Part shown: piece by piece, positions 8,530 to 19,393 of the stretch
Position numbering within the stretch: position 1 is the stretch's first letter
How the letters are laid out: each line of letters opens with the position of its first letter
Assembly (NCBI GenBank): GCA_030374805.1
Contig: JARGSG010000195.1
Location: forward strand, 620,001 to 684,000
DNA: 64,000 nucleotides
DNA from: Gracilaria gracilis
Taxonomy: Eukaryota > Rhodophyta > Florideophyceae > Gracilariales > Gracilariaceae
Reading direction: 5' to 3'
The notes under the pieces: generated by a model
The model's database searches: none
Told to the model about the DNA's origin: nothing
What the model saw: the letters and a program-made list of their open reading frames with translations, nothing else
Position numbers and translations under genes: made by a program

Positions 8530-11500
8530 TTATCCCACTTGGGCGTTGACAATTGTCGCCGGGAGACCCGTGAGAGTACGCCGATGGTACTGCACCACTT
8601 TCGATCGTGGGAGATGCTCGATTGGCTCATCCGAGTCAGCCTCGGGTCCGTAGCCGTACCAACGTACGAGATACTGTATGTACCCCAACGGGTGGTATGA
8701 GTGTTCCACTATGTGGTCGACTACGAACTCTTGTCGGAAGACTTCCCGGCCTTGCCTTGTGACTACGACATCCTGCTTCGGAGAGCTCTCCGGCGGCTTC
8801 GTCGTGTTTGGCACTGCGTCGGTGCTCCGGTTAGACCGAGGTGGGTCCAACAAGGTTGGTGGAACTGTATCTTCGCGGTGTGGTCCCCTACTTGGGTCGG
8901 TGGTCACGCGTCTCGCGGTGTCGGTGTTCCCGGTTCCTTGTTCCCGTAGAGTTCCTTCTCCCGCGGGAGTCCCAGGTGGGCGTACCGCAAGTTTGCGTGG
9001 TAGCAACCGTTTCGACGGAGTTGTGTGTGGCGTCGAACGCGCTCGCGTCAACGGTAACCCTGATTGAACCGGCCTCGCCGTGGTGGTACGTGACGTTGTC
9101 AACGGGTGGCCTTCATTGGTCTGCGCCGTGGCGTGTTCCGCCTCCGTATGCACGGGAGGTGTCAGCTCGGTTTGTAGACATGGTTTGCTCGCTGAGCTGA
9201 TCTCCCTTACAGGTGTAGTCCATGTCCTACGGTTGGCACTTCCCTGCTGGGCATTTAGCGACGTGTCCGCGGTGTGGCCCGCCTCAGGCGTGTTGGGCGA
9301 CTTAGTCTCCGACGATTCTTCTCCGTCTTGGACGTGCGAGCTCAACGGCGCCTGAGGCGGTATTTCTACTCCGTTATGCGACGTAGTCACTCCAGGCGCG
9401 CTATGCGGCGTAGGCAACGGCTTCGCCGGTAAGGACTGAGTCTCCTCGGTCCTGTCTCGCACGGCGGTAGTGTCTGGTGACGATTCCGCTTCTGCGTTGA
9501 TGCGCGGCGACCTTGACGAGACGCTGGGCTTCCGAGAGGGCTTTGATTGCGCATTAGCGGTGTCTCTCTTCCGTGCCACACGGTGCTCCTCACGCGACAG
9601 CACGGAAGCATGACGATCAACGAGTCCCTCCCCCTCCTTAGATGGAGCGACATGGGGAGTGGGTGTCAACGCGCCAAGGCGGCGAATAATTACGCCAGGC
9701 GGCGGTGCTTCAGACAGCGAAGCGCCAGGGCGCGTAAAGTCCGATAACATCGGCAAGTCCGAGAATCCCCTACTTGGGTGTGGTACCTCCCTAGGGCGGT
9801 TGATCGGGGGTGGGTCCGGTGTGTCCGTAGTGTTCGTTTCCGCTTCTGCGGTAGAATGTCCACTTGATGCGTCGTTTCCGGCGGGCGGGGGTGCAAAAAC
9901 CACGCGATCGCGGGAAATGGGTTCGTGTTGCTGGCCCATCTCCACTACGACAGTGTCGGATTCCACAGCAATTGTTTTGAAAGGACCGTCGGCGACGGGT
10001 GAGAGCTTGTGGCGTTTCTCCTTGCCTGGGTTCCAATACTCCTTACAGATGAACACATAGTCCCCTTCTTTAAGGGCGGGTGGTCTTCGAGGGGCTCGCT
10101 GATCGAAATCACGCTTATACGCGGCTTGTGACCGGGCCATTGACCGTTGTGCTGCAGGGACCAGCTTGGTAAGCCATGTCTTCCAGGTTTCCCTGTATCC
10201 CTTCGTCGAAGGAAATTGATCCAGCGTTGGCTGTGCTTCGAGCGCCACGGGCGGTGGGGTGCGAGACAGAACCAATTCAAATGGAGTTAATCCCGTAGTA
10301 CGGTGTACCTGAGTGTTGTATGCGAATGTCAGCGCATCGGTGAACAGGTCCCACGTGGTGTGGTGATCGGCTACGTATGAACGGAGTGCTGCTAACAGCG
10401 TCCGGTTAAACCGTTCAACCTGCCCATTCCACTGGGGGTGGTAGGTTGTCGTGAAGAGATTCTTGACATCCAGAATTCTGCATACATCCCCGAAGAACCG
10501 GGAGACAAACTGTTTCCCGTTATCGGAGAGTAGATTCACCGGTGGACCGTAGACGAATGCCCAATGGGTGACGAATGCTTGCGCCACCGTCAATGACGTG
10601 ATTCTCCGTAAGGGTACGGTACGAACGAGCTTCGAGAAACGATCCGTGATCACGAGTAAAAACTTGTTACGCCGCTTAGTAGCGAGGAACGGTCACAAAA
10701 TATCGATAGCTACGAATTCCAGGGGCGCCCTTGCGGGGAAGAGCTTCAACTTCGTCGCATGGCGGCGAAGCTTGACGCGATTCCGAGCACACTAGGGGCA
10801 GAGCCGCACAGTTGCGTAGTAATCCACAGCCATTGCTGGCCAGTAGAATTTCCTTCGCAATGTAAGGTACAGTTTCCGTCCTCCGACGTGACCACTAAGT
10901 TTAGCATAGTGTGATAAGTGTAACACCCGAGATTGTAGGGCGTGTGGCACCACTATTTGTGGGTTTCCAGTTACCGTGCGAACGAGGTATCCAATATCAT
11001 TCACCCGAAAGGGGAGATCAGCTCCTCCATTGAGTTGCGCCCGAATCTTCGTGCAGTAGGGATCGCTGAACTGTTCCCTAACCATCTCCTCCGTTGTGAC
11101 GGGTACGAAGATCCCTGGTGGGGGGTTCGCGCTTTTGCTGACAGCGAGTAGGTCGTCCAGTTCCTAGTCAAAATCCAGTTCGTCTGGCCATTCCTCTTCG
11201 ATATCCTCCAGTTCACCTGCGGTGTAGTCGTCAACTGCAAAGCAGGGTATTTCCTCATCATCGACGGCTAACGCTTCCCCTGTGGTGGGTAGGCGAGAAA
11301 GGGCGTCGGCTTGCGTATTGTTGGCGCCCTTCTTGTAGGTTACGTCTAAGTCGAACTCTGCAAGACGCAGTCTCCAACGCATTAAGCGACCTGAAGGCTC
11401 CGATATGGAGAGTAGCCATCTCAATGATGAGTGATCCGTGTAAACGGTGAAATGAGCACCCATGAGGTAGGGGCGTAGTGTGCATAATGCCCACACTACT

Positions 11501-13788
11501 GCGAGACATTCCTTCTCCGAGACGGAGTAATTCTTCTCATGCACGTTCAACGAACGGGACCAGTACCCAATTGGCTTGCGTTCCCTCTCTGGGGTGGTTT
11601 CAAATAAGGCGCAGCCTACCTGGTAGTCACTAGAGTCCGTGTCCACGGTATATGAAAGTCCCGGTTTCGGTAGTGACAATACTGGTGCCGTGGTTACAGC
11701 CTCTTTGAGAGAGTTGAAGGCTTCCGTCTGAGTAGACGTGAATGGGTCCAACTTAGGCGGTTGACCCTTCCGCAGGAGCGCGTTGAGAGGTGCCGCAATG
11801 TCCGCGAAGTTAGGAATAAACCGTCTATAGACGTTGACTAATCCTAGAAAGGATCTCAGTTCGGTCTGGGTAGTCGGTTCCGTGGCCTGTTTCAGCGACT
11901 TCACACGAGCTTCCTCGATCATGACACGTCCTGGACGGATTATGTGACCCAGATACTTGACTGTATCCGTGAAGAATTCGCATTTCTTCAGCTTGAGTGT
12001 CACTCCGGCGTCCCGTAACGTGGCCATTATGTCTCTCACATGTGTGAGGTGATCATCCAGATTATCTGAGAATACAATGACGTCGTCAAGGTAGACGAGA
12101 CAAGTACGCCACTTGAAGCGGGCCAGTAGGATATCAATAGCACGCTGAAAAGTAGCGGGAGCATTGGTTAACCCAAAGGGCATCCGTTTAAAACGGTAGA
12201 GGCCAGAGTGGCAGACAAACGCTGTCTTGTCCTGATCCTCCTTTCTCACTGGAACTTGCCAGTATCCCCAGTTAGCATCCAATGCTGTGAATACGGTAGC
12301 ATTTCCGAGAGAATCGATGTATTCATCCATACGTGGAATAGGGTACACGTCCTTGACGGTAAGAGCGTTCAGACGACGATAATCGATACAGAAGCGCCAG
12401 GAACCATCCGGTTTCGGAGCCAGTACCACTGGTGATGCCCACGGCGAATGTGCCGGTTCTATAACTCCTGCACGGAGCATCTTGTCCACCTGAAATTGCT
12501 CTTCTTCTCTGGCCTTGGGCCCCGCCCTGTACGGATGTTGGGCTACTGGCCGAGAGTTGGGAAGGAGATCAATCCGGTGTTCCGTGGTATTTATTTCTCC
12601 GAGAGAACCATCCCACATTGTGGTGAATTCACGAAGCATATCGCGCAGTCGTTTGCGGTGTGTCTCTGGGACATGTCCGAGGTCGAGTTCTTCCAATTCC
12701 CTTACTGGGTCCAATTGGTCGTAACTCGTCGGAACGCGTGTCTTCTCTGTCTTAACAGGCTGCTGACCCGAGAGACTCGGCGACGGAGACGAATGAGATT
12801 CTGACGCCTTCCTCTCCTTAGAGTGAACGATTTCGAGCACATCGGCAGCAGTCATCTTCGTCGGTACCAACGCAGTTGGATGCGGCATGACCGAGCCAAT
12901 CACTTGGTTTTTCACCAGATACTGGGTTGTTTTGCCTAGATTGGCTATCAACACGTAAAACGAATTATTCGGTTCCACCTGGACCACTCCATTAGCAATG
13001 GCAAGAGAGTATTTATCATACAACGACGGCAATGGCTGGACGATTCGTAAACCGTGTTGACGGGAATTCACCTGTACCCAGACTTGAAACTCTGGAAACA
13101 CGCGTGTCGCGGAGGCAACACGAAGCTTTGTAGATTCCCGAGAACTCGGTTGTGCTTCCTGCGCCGCAGGTAGAGGTACGTGCTTCTTGGAGGCATGCCT
13201 CAAAGGACGACGAACAATCGGCACGGACGAACCATCTTCCATTTCAACACGCCTCTGGCGGGGCCTAATGGCATCGACAAAGCGGTCGCAAAAGTCACAA
13301 CCCAAAATGACTGGGGCGGCCAGGGACCGACAAACGACAAAGTCGAGCTTCACCACGCATGAGCCCAAGCGGATTACCATATCGATGTATCCTACCGTTG
13401 ACAACGGGTTGTTATTCGCGTCAGCGATGTCAGGAATGTCGCCACGGCGAATGTGTGACCGCAAGGCGGGTGGCAATGCTGTCTCAACAATGAAGTTCGG
13501 ACCTGCGCCTGTATCTAATACAGTGAGATAACGCACCATAAACTGGGGTGAAAGGCGAAGGTCGGCATAGACCTTGTAGTTGCGTTTGGCCATCACCATA
13601 ACTCTATCCGGGAACCGGTTATTTCTTACCCGTATCCACGGTCGACGAAGAACACCAAGGTGTTCTGAGTTCACGTCTTCGACGGCCTGTTTCCTCGAGA
13701 GGATTCGGACCTGGGAGCGAGGCAGGGACGCCTCGGGCTCCTTCAGCCTCAACTCTGAGGGCGCCCCTCCAAGAGAGGAGACTCCCAC
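8530..13788 (-). pseudogene. pol of Gypsy family 1 (PR-RT-RH-IN-chromodomain) with three in-frame stops
   Basis: One reading frame runs from 13788 to 8530. The first ORF (13788-11164, 874 codons) has an aspartic protease (LDTGAG, residues 91-96), reverse transcriptase (FCIDYRRLN; catalytic YLDD at about 564) and RNase H (VDTDSSDYQ; TDHSSLRWLL). After a TAG at 11164-11166 the frame continues into the integrase zinc-binding domain. A TAG at 10792-10794 falls inside its CPxC, and a TGA at about 10694-10696 directly follows the first catalytic Asp (VAIDIL). The last ORF (10653-8530) has the remaining catalytic residues (SDNGKQF Asp44, GQVERF Glu80, the D-x35-E spacing). A 300-residue Pro/Ser/Thr-rich linker and a chromodomain (YLVRWYGYG ... 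DEPIEHLP) come next. It lies in a different frame from gag, 45 bp away, so Pol expression would need frameshifting or a separate start. The stops make this copy non-functional. Confidence 0.85.
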
Positions 13789-13835
13789 AATTAGTTTTTC
13801 TGAGCAGATTCCGCCTGAGGCGGGTGCTCAGAATT

Positions 13836-15914
13836 CTAAACCATTGATGCCTGGGCACCAGTGGCAGAAGCGTCCGCAGTAGCGGTTGAATTTCCCTCGA
13901 GAGGGGTACGGGGGTGAGAAGTCACCATGTTCTGGGCAATCGGAGCCGCAATTGTGCGTGGAATATCCATCTTCGCGCGGATGTACGATGCCATCGGAAC
14001 GGAAGCCTTCTCCTCTGGTGAGAGGGATTCGTAGTTGGCAATGACTTGTGCCCACTCACGCATGGTTAAAACGCACTGCGGAGAAGTATGCCCTCGCGTA
14101 TAGCAGAGGTGACAGATCAATCCAACAATGGCATTGACGTTCCGAGTATTCGAGAATCGCACCGCTGGGCGGGAAGCTTGCCAGCCAGGCCCTGAAGCCC
14201 GGGTTCCACCGTTCTCATATGACAGTCGAGGCGGTCGAACTCGGTTCGAATCTGCATACAGCAGTGTACCGTCCGGAGCCGTTTGAAACGAGGCATCCGT
14301 GGTTGAGGGAAGCTCCGTTGTCGGGATTGAAAGCACGTCGCTACGGGCAAAGTGCACCTGATCATACTCCTTGTTGGAGTGTGCCTCAGCCAGCATTGAT
14401 GCCGACGGGGTTCCCGATTCTAACATCAACGCTTTAGCGGACTTCAACCGGGTACCCGGGACTCGTGCTCGTAGTGCATCGCCTTCGGCGCGTGCATACT
14501 GCACCAGTTCCAAGTACGTAGTCTTACGGTTTTCTTCACGGCGACGGGCCACTAGGGTCCGTATAGCCGGGTCTAGTCCATCAACGAACATGGTACAACG
14601 CTCTTGAGCGGAATAAACATTGCCACATCGGTGGAAGGCCTTATTCAGGCGCACCGAGTAATCGGTTTCCGTTTCGCCGGGGCGTTGTTTGGTGTCTCTC
14701 AGAGCGAGGATAGCCGACTGGATGGCGGTGCCAGTGGCATAGGACCTCAGTAGATACTGAACTGCTTCAGGCCAGCAAGTAACCCCTCCTTCAGAGGCGC
14801 GAGATGAACCTCTTACAGAGTTGTACTCATCTTCCGCAAGTCCGCGTAGAAAATAGGGCAGCGCGACAAACGCCTGTTCTTCATTCATCCCAAGGATGTC
14901 GGCTTCCGCTACAAAGCGTGATAGGAAATCCAACACCAAGATGGGATCATCGCCTGTAAACAGTTGATTACGGAGCGACAGCTGCATCCGTTTGATACAG
15001 TCTTTGACCTTTCCCGTCCCACGGGGAGTTCTATCCAATGAGGAGTCCTCCAAACAGTAATACCGGTATGACAACAGCTTCTTGTAGAGCAGATTGGTAG
15101 GCTTCAACTCTTTTAATCCAGAGTGCTTCCTTCCCTTCGAGCGGGCGCGTATCACACCTTGGGTGGCTGATGACCGCTTTGAGCGTGACGAACGCTCACG
15201 AGGGGCTTCTTCTACCGACGAGTCGGACGAGTCAGACCCGGTTGACCGGCGAGAAGAAAGAGAAGAGGCTGACGAATCAGAGTCGTAGTTCTTCCGCTCT
15301 TTGCGTGCTTTAGATCCACTGACTTTCTTGTCACGGTGTGAAACAGCAACCGGCTCAGCCGTGCGATTGGCTCCAACCAGGACGGTTTGTTCCACCGTTT
15401 CTAGACGGGCGCGGAGGCGAGTAAACTTCTCAGCCACGTCCTCTACGAAATTAGCGGGTCCTCCGAAAGCTTCCAAGAGGGAGTTGACATCACCACGCAA
15501 TACGCGGAGATCCTCAGAAAAGTCCTGCAAAGCAGTGTCATCCACTTTCTTTCGAAGTAGCGACAACTCCTTAGCAAGGGTAGCATGGGCAGCCCGCGTA
15601 GAGCGGAGCTGCTCTTCCACAGTTAAGTGGAGGGTGTCATTGACTGTAGCCCTCAGAGGTGCCTCCGGAGTAGGAGCTACGGAAGGGACCGTACCTCCTA
15701 CGATAGGAGCGGGACCAGCAACGGCAGGAGCCGGTCCATCATCTCGATGAGGGTTCATCAACGACGTGGGCGGAAGTCGAGTGGTCGTCGGCACAGCTTC
15801 AGTAGTCGGCATCCCTTCGGTCCGGGACCGTGAACGGGTCGGGATCCGTGACGGAAGTGGCGGATCCGATCTTCCAGTCTGACTGCGTGTCTTCGGACGA
15901 TCTGACAGCGTCAT
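13836..15914 (-). CDS. Gag of Gypsy family 1
   Basis: Structural protein that forms the retrotransposon particle. The frame is open from 15980; the ATG at 15914 (MTLSDRPKTRSQ) is the more likely start because the upstream part runs close to the PBS leader. From the N-terminus: a basic Ser/Thr/Pro-rich region, a helical segment (about 115-190), a Ser/Asp/Arg-rich stretch (about 195-260), and a retrotransposon-gag-like helical domain (about 310-500, with 'DPILVLDFLSRFVAEA' and 'RDTKQRPGETETDYSVRLN'). A CCHC zinc knuckle CHLCYTRGHTSPQC follows at about 598-611 and binds the RNA genome. About 692 residues, intact. It stops 45 bp before the pol ORF, which is in another frame. Confidence 0.8.
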   Translation of the reverse strand: MTLSDRPKTRSQTGRSDPPLPSRIPTRSRSRTEGMPTTEAVPTTTRLPPTSLMNPHRDDGPAPAVAGPAPIVGGTVPSVAPTPEAPLRATVNDTLHLTVEEQLRSTRAAHATLAKELSLLRKKVDDTALQDFSEDLRVLRGDVNSLLEAFGGPANFVEDVAEKFTRLRARLETVEQTVLVGANRTAEPVAVSHRDKKVSGSKARKERKNYDSDSSASSLSSRRSTGSDSSDSSVEEAPRERSSRSKRSSATQGVIRARSKGRKHSGLKELKPTNLLYKKLLSYRYYCLEDSSLDRTPRGTGKVKDCIKRMQLSLRNQLFTGDDPILVLDFLSRFVAEADILGMNEEQAFVALPYFLRGLAEDEYNSVRGSSRASEGGVTCWPEAVQYLLRSYATGTAIQSAILALRDTKQRPGETETDYSVRLNKAFHRCGNVYSAQERCTMFVDGLDPAIRTLVARRREENRKTTYLELVQYARAEGDALRARVPGTRLKSAKALMLESGTPSASMLAEAHSNKEYDQVHFARSDVLSIPTTELPSTTDASFQTAPDGTLLYADSNRVRPPRLSYENGGTRASGPGWQASRPAVRFSNTRNVNAIVGLICHLCYTRGHTSPQCVLTMREWAQVIANYESLSPEEKASVPMASYIRAKMDIPRTIAAPIAQNMVTSHPRTPLEGNSTATADASATGAQASMV

Positions 15915-16057
15915 GACCAGAACAACCGTACAACGGGATAATCGACAGCCAATTGGCTGGGACTTCCAGTGAACTTCCAAATGGAGACAAGGGCAAAAGG
16001 CCTAACCTCGCAACGAGTGAATTCACGAGTGAATCTTCCGACAAGGACTAATCGTTT

Positions 16058-16073
16058 CTAAGTCGGGAGACCA
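16058..16073 (-). other. Candidate primer binding site of family 1
   Basis: On the minus strand TGGTCTCCCGACTTAG lies 2 nt after the 5' LTR end (…CCACA). It starts with TGG as expected for pairing with a tRNA CCA tail. I cannot tell which tRNA would match. Confidence 0.5.
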
Positions 16074-16075
16074 CT

Positions 16076-17928
16076 TGTGGAGCAACGCCTTTGGCGGGAA
16101 AAGCGCAAGCTCACGAAGACGTTCGGAATCTTCCCCTCGACAGGGCAGCACAGCGAACGGAGCACTCCTGGAATGACACAGCTAAGCCGGGTGTAAATCC
16201 GAGGTCAAACCACCACGACAAGCGTCGGAGCGTGAGGCTGGTTAGTAGTCGGTAGAGATCCACGTGTTCACACCGTTACGAGATGAGTCCTCGAAAGAGA
16301 GTAGCACGGCAACGACAAGGTGTCGGAAACGGGCCACTGCGAACAGGGCAAAAGGCAAACCAAAAAAAGGGGAGAAGGCAAGCCACCAGAGTGGGGGGAA
16401 AGAGAGAGAGTAAAGGAAACCCAATACGGGGGCGAGTATACGACAATAGGTCGGAACGAGACACGCAAATAGTGGTTATACTCTGAGCGCCACAAGGGTG
16501 GGTAACTATACGTGAACAACGCGGTCGTCATTCCACTTGGAGGTGAACAGTCCGCGAAGGCGTGATAGTTAGAGCCAGAAGCCCTTGCTTAGCAAGGGGC
16601 AATTTACTTGGGGGAGCGATGCTCAACCCTCTAAGTACTGAGCTCGGCGCACCAATGACAGTGGGCGCGCCGGGCAAAATAATCTATAAAATATCTGAGT
16701 AAATACAGCAATGCTGGGTGCACTGCCTCCGGCATATCCGTGCTACACGTGTGTGTGGAGCAATGGCAATCCGATATCGGCACGATGAAGTTTCTCATAA
16801 CGGAGCTCTACCCATTGGGCACTGACGTGTCAGACTATGAATATGGACCCCGTTTCGGGTGGATTTGGAAATATTATTGGAACGTACCTTGTTAGGTGAA
16901 TCTGGGATAGAACCTATGAAATAGGTGTACAGTAGGGCTTTGTGGCATATTTGTCCAAATATTTGGCGTCACACCCGCTGGGTCGATACTTTGGCACCCT
17001 GACACTGGGTTGTCCACTTGTAGAGCCCTCGTGGGAGTGCGCAGCCCTAGATACAGTAGATAGTATATATGCTCGGGCGATCTCGCCATGGAGCCACTAA
17101 GTAAAACTCACCTGAGTCGTATCTTCTTCTTGAAGTACGTGGTCTTCATCCCGAAGGCTGGGCCATGGTTGTTACTGCCTACGTAGGTTCACGACTCCTC
17201 TAAGGAGAGTAACCACGACTGGTCTCGGTACAATCACCCCTCAGGGTCCCTAAGGAAGTTCTTTACTACCAGTTACTGGCTCGTTTCGCTAATTGCCCCA
17301 GTATCAGGTCGTATTTGCTGTCGTTCACCGAGGTACCGGATCTTTGTTTAGTTCATCGTTTTCCTGGTGCAGGTCTCGCTTCCGCCTCTGCATAGAGTTA
17401 TATTTAGACACACGTGTATGTGTGTCTCGTTCCGCTATCGGCCCTGTCCCCGCCGTTGGCACGGGCCGTAGCTTCGCTCGTGTGGTTCTCCGTAGGAGCA
17501 CTACACCGTCTTACGGCACCCTTCGCTCCACTTCTGGACTCGTTCTCTCGTGACCCGTCGTCGGTTATTCCTCTCTAGGCCCACCCTCTTCTTTACCTCT
17601 GCAGGTTATTCCAGTACCGTCTCCGGTTTACACCCGGCTGCCACGCGGCACGCGCACGGGCAGAGGGCTCTACTTCTGAGTTCGCCCTTTTGTGGGAGCA
17701 GGACTCGGACACCCTGGTGGACACGTACCCTCTTTGGGGTTTGCTCTACAGTGTGCTAGTCACACCCGCTAAGCGGCGCCTCGAGCCGTGCAACCCACGT
17801 GTACATGTGTGGAAATTACCTCAGCGAGGCGACACGCTAATAGCGGTGAAGCTCATATATATCTACTAACGCATGATGCGGAAATTAACTAAGTACCTCA
17901 AATCGCCTCCAAGAAGTGTTGTCCTTCA
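16076..17928 (-). repeat. 5' LTR of Gypsy family 1, interrupted by a solo LTR
   Basis: Collinear with the 851-bp left LTR from TGTGGAGCAACG to TTGTCCTTCA, except for an insertion of 997 bp plus a 5-bp duplication between 16753 and 17756. The intact inner boundary here (TGTGGAGC) shows that the left outer end has suffered one substitution. Confidence 0.88.
16754..17750. mobile_element. Solo LTR of another LTR retrotransposon, nested
   Basis: 997 bp starting TGTGGAGCAA and ending TTGCTCTACA (TG..CA with near-matching 10-bp inverted ends). It is flanked by GTGTG at 16749-16753 and 17751-17755; the uninterrupted sister LTR has a single GTGTG at the same place. There is no internal coding region. 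A lone LTR with a target duplication is the usual product of recombination between the two LTRs of an inserted element. Its first 10 bases equal those of the family 1 LTR, so the families are probably related. The short ORFs in it do not look coding. Confidence 0.85.
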
Positions 17929-17933
17929 ACCTT
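17929..17933. repeat. Right target-site duplication of Gypsy family 1 (ACCTT)
   Basis: Second copy of the ACCTT seen at 5497-5501, immediately after the right LTR. Confidence 0.85.
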
Positions 17934-18999
17934 CCTCCCTCTCAACCTCCATACCAAGCGCACGTGTAGCAAGAGGGACCAGGATAGGATGCCGTTGCAG
18001 GTAACAGTGAGCATACATGATGTATGTTCTTCCAGCCGTATAATAAACAAATCTATCAGGATCGCTCTGTCCAGAACTTTCAAACCTCATCTTTCATGTA
18101 CCGTAAAGGCTTTTAAACTCACCATACTTTCTTTTCAACACCCCTCCATCACGTTCAAACGGACGTTTCGATGGATCTACTGAGGCTATATCGCTCAATG
18201 TAACGCCTCCTGCCAATGTCCTTATAGCCATTGGCTTGAAATTCAAGTCGTTGAACAAAGGAGCTTTGTTTTCCGTCCAAAGGTCCACGGTTTCACCATC
18301 TAATTTCTCTCTGGTCAAACAGCGCATTAACTTCTGCGCCGCTGCTGCCATTCGTGTCTCACCGAAAACATGAAGCAGCCTACAGTACTTATTGGATTCA
18401 AAAGCTGGCCGACGCTCTTCAATGAAAACATCCCTCTTAAGATTTTATTTTGGTTCACCGATTTGTATATCCCCGACAAGAGACACCGGTTTGTTGCCCT
18501 TAACTAAAGTTACAATCTCGGAAGAATCGTCGGTCAATGAAATTCGCACTGTGCTCGCCTGAATGTGGATTACTCTATAGTATTCACTTTCGCTCGCATC
18601 AAAAAAGCCGTCAATAATATTGCATAGTGTCGCTAGGACTACATGGCACTGACCCATTTTGGTTGCGACAACCTCCAGCTTTGTAGATAGCTTTGCATTT
18701 TGCGCACCGATAATATAAAGATGCTTAAGGGCTTGCTTGCAATTTGCTGTATGGGAGTTGTGTCTGCGAAGGAGTGCTAAACCTTCAAAAAGCGTTGTTG
18801 GAACTACACTTGGCACGTTTGTTGGTGTTAAAGTTGCGTGTTTGGAAGGATGCGGAGAACAGCTGTTCGTTTGATCATTTAGCAGAGCAGCAGCCTTTTT
18901 AAAATCGTGATAAGCGGGCGGCGTCTTCTTTGTCATGTAGAAGTGAAGTTGTGATTTGAAGGGTAACAGTGAGGGATATTGTTGAAAGAGTGCATGCAC
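17929..18999 (-). pseudogene. 5' part of the gene split by Gypsy family 1
   Basis: One minus-strand frame runs from 18999 to the LTR junction at 17929 with a TAA at 18445-18447 and a TGA at 18094-18096. Segment 18999-18448 (184 codons) is helical and Ser/Thr-rich. Segment 18444-18097 contains a 'LNDLNFKP…DIASVDPSKRP' region. Segment 18093-17929 carries SSGQSDPDRFVYYTAGRTYI. The 'SGQxDPDxF' signature belongs, as far as I recall, to uncharacterised proteins common in oomycetes and algae, often multi-copy and transposon-linked. The frame passes directly into the 3' half at 5146-5501. The two stops and the 12.4-kb insertion indicate a dead gene, although the first segment could be a separate ORF. 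Confidence 0.55.
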
Positions 19000-19393
19000 C
19001 TTTGCTCTCTTTGTCGGTTTTCGTCTGGAGCGAAGCGGAAACGTCAGACGAAAAAAGATTGCAAATTGACACGAGGAGAACGTGTTTCAGTATAATTGGT
19101 TTGCGCGCTGTTTGTTTTGTCTTTCCTTCGAACTCATAAACTCGTAGAACGGCCCTCAGTATCAAAAGGGTTAAGTGTCCAGTTTTTTTTTGATTCTCAA
19201 GTTGTCCTAAGTTGTGGGGCCTCCCGCAGTAGTGTCCAAAGGGTTGAAAACGGCCCTGAGCGCCTTTGAGTAGACCACTAATATTTTTTGGGCGTATTAA
19301 TATGTTGAACGGTTAAAACGCTACCCTTTGTGCAAGACGTGCAGTCATAGAATCCTGTCAAGAACGAAAATGATAACTTTTGAAAACATTAAA
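19000..19393. other. Intergenic, no gene seen
   Basis: About 390 bp between the split gene and the membrane protein gene. No RNA gene or coding stretch recognised. Confidence 0.5.

Larger units (their letters stand above)
5502..17928 (-). mobile_element. Ty3/Gypsy retrotransposon, family 1 (chromodomain type)
   Basis: The sense strand is minus. The order is 5' LTR (16076-17928, carrying a nested solo LTR), PBS, gag, pol (protease, RT, RNase H, integrase with C-terminal chromodomain), an antisense 655-codon ORF, polypurine tract, and 3' LTR (5502-6352). Without the nested insertion the element is about 11.4 kb. The LTRs differ at about 22 of 851 positions by eye, so this is an older insertion than the family 2 array. 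The pol frame has three in-frame stops, so the copy is not autonomous. Termini are TG..CA, with one substitution at the outer end of the left LTR (TT instead of TG). Confidence 0.9.

Noticed and set aside
17293..17759. Two plus-strand ORFs in the solo LTR as antisense genes like those of family 2
   Set aside because: Short (86 and 69 codons), frame-inconsistent, Ser/Arg/Thr-rich with no protein-like pattern; no poly(A) signal placement comparable to family 2.
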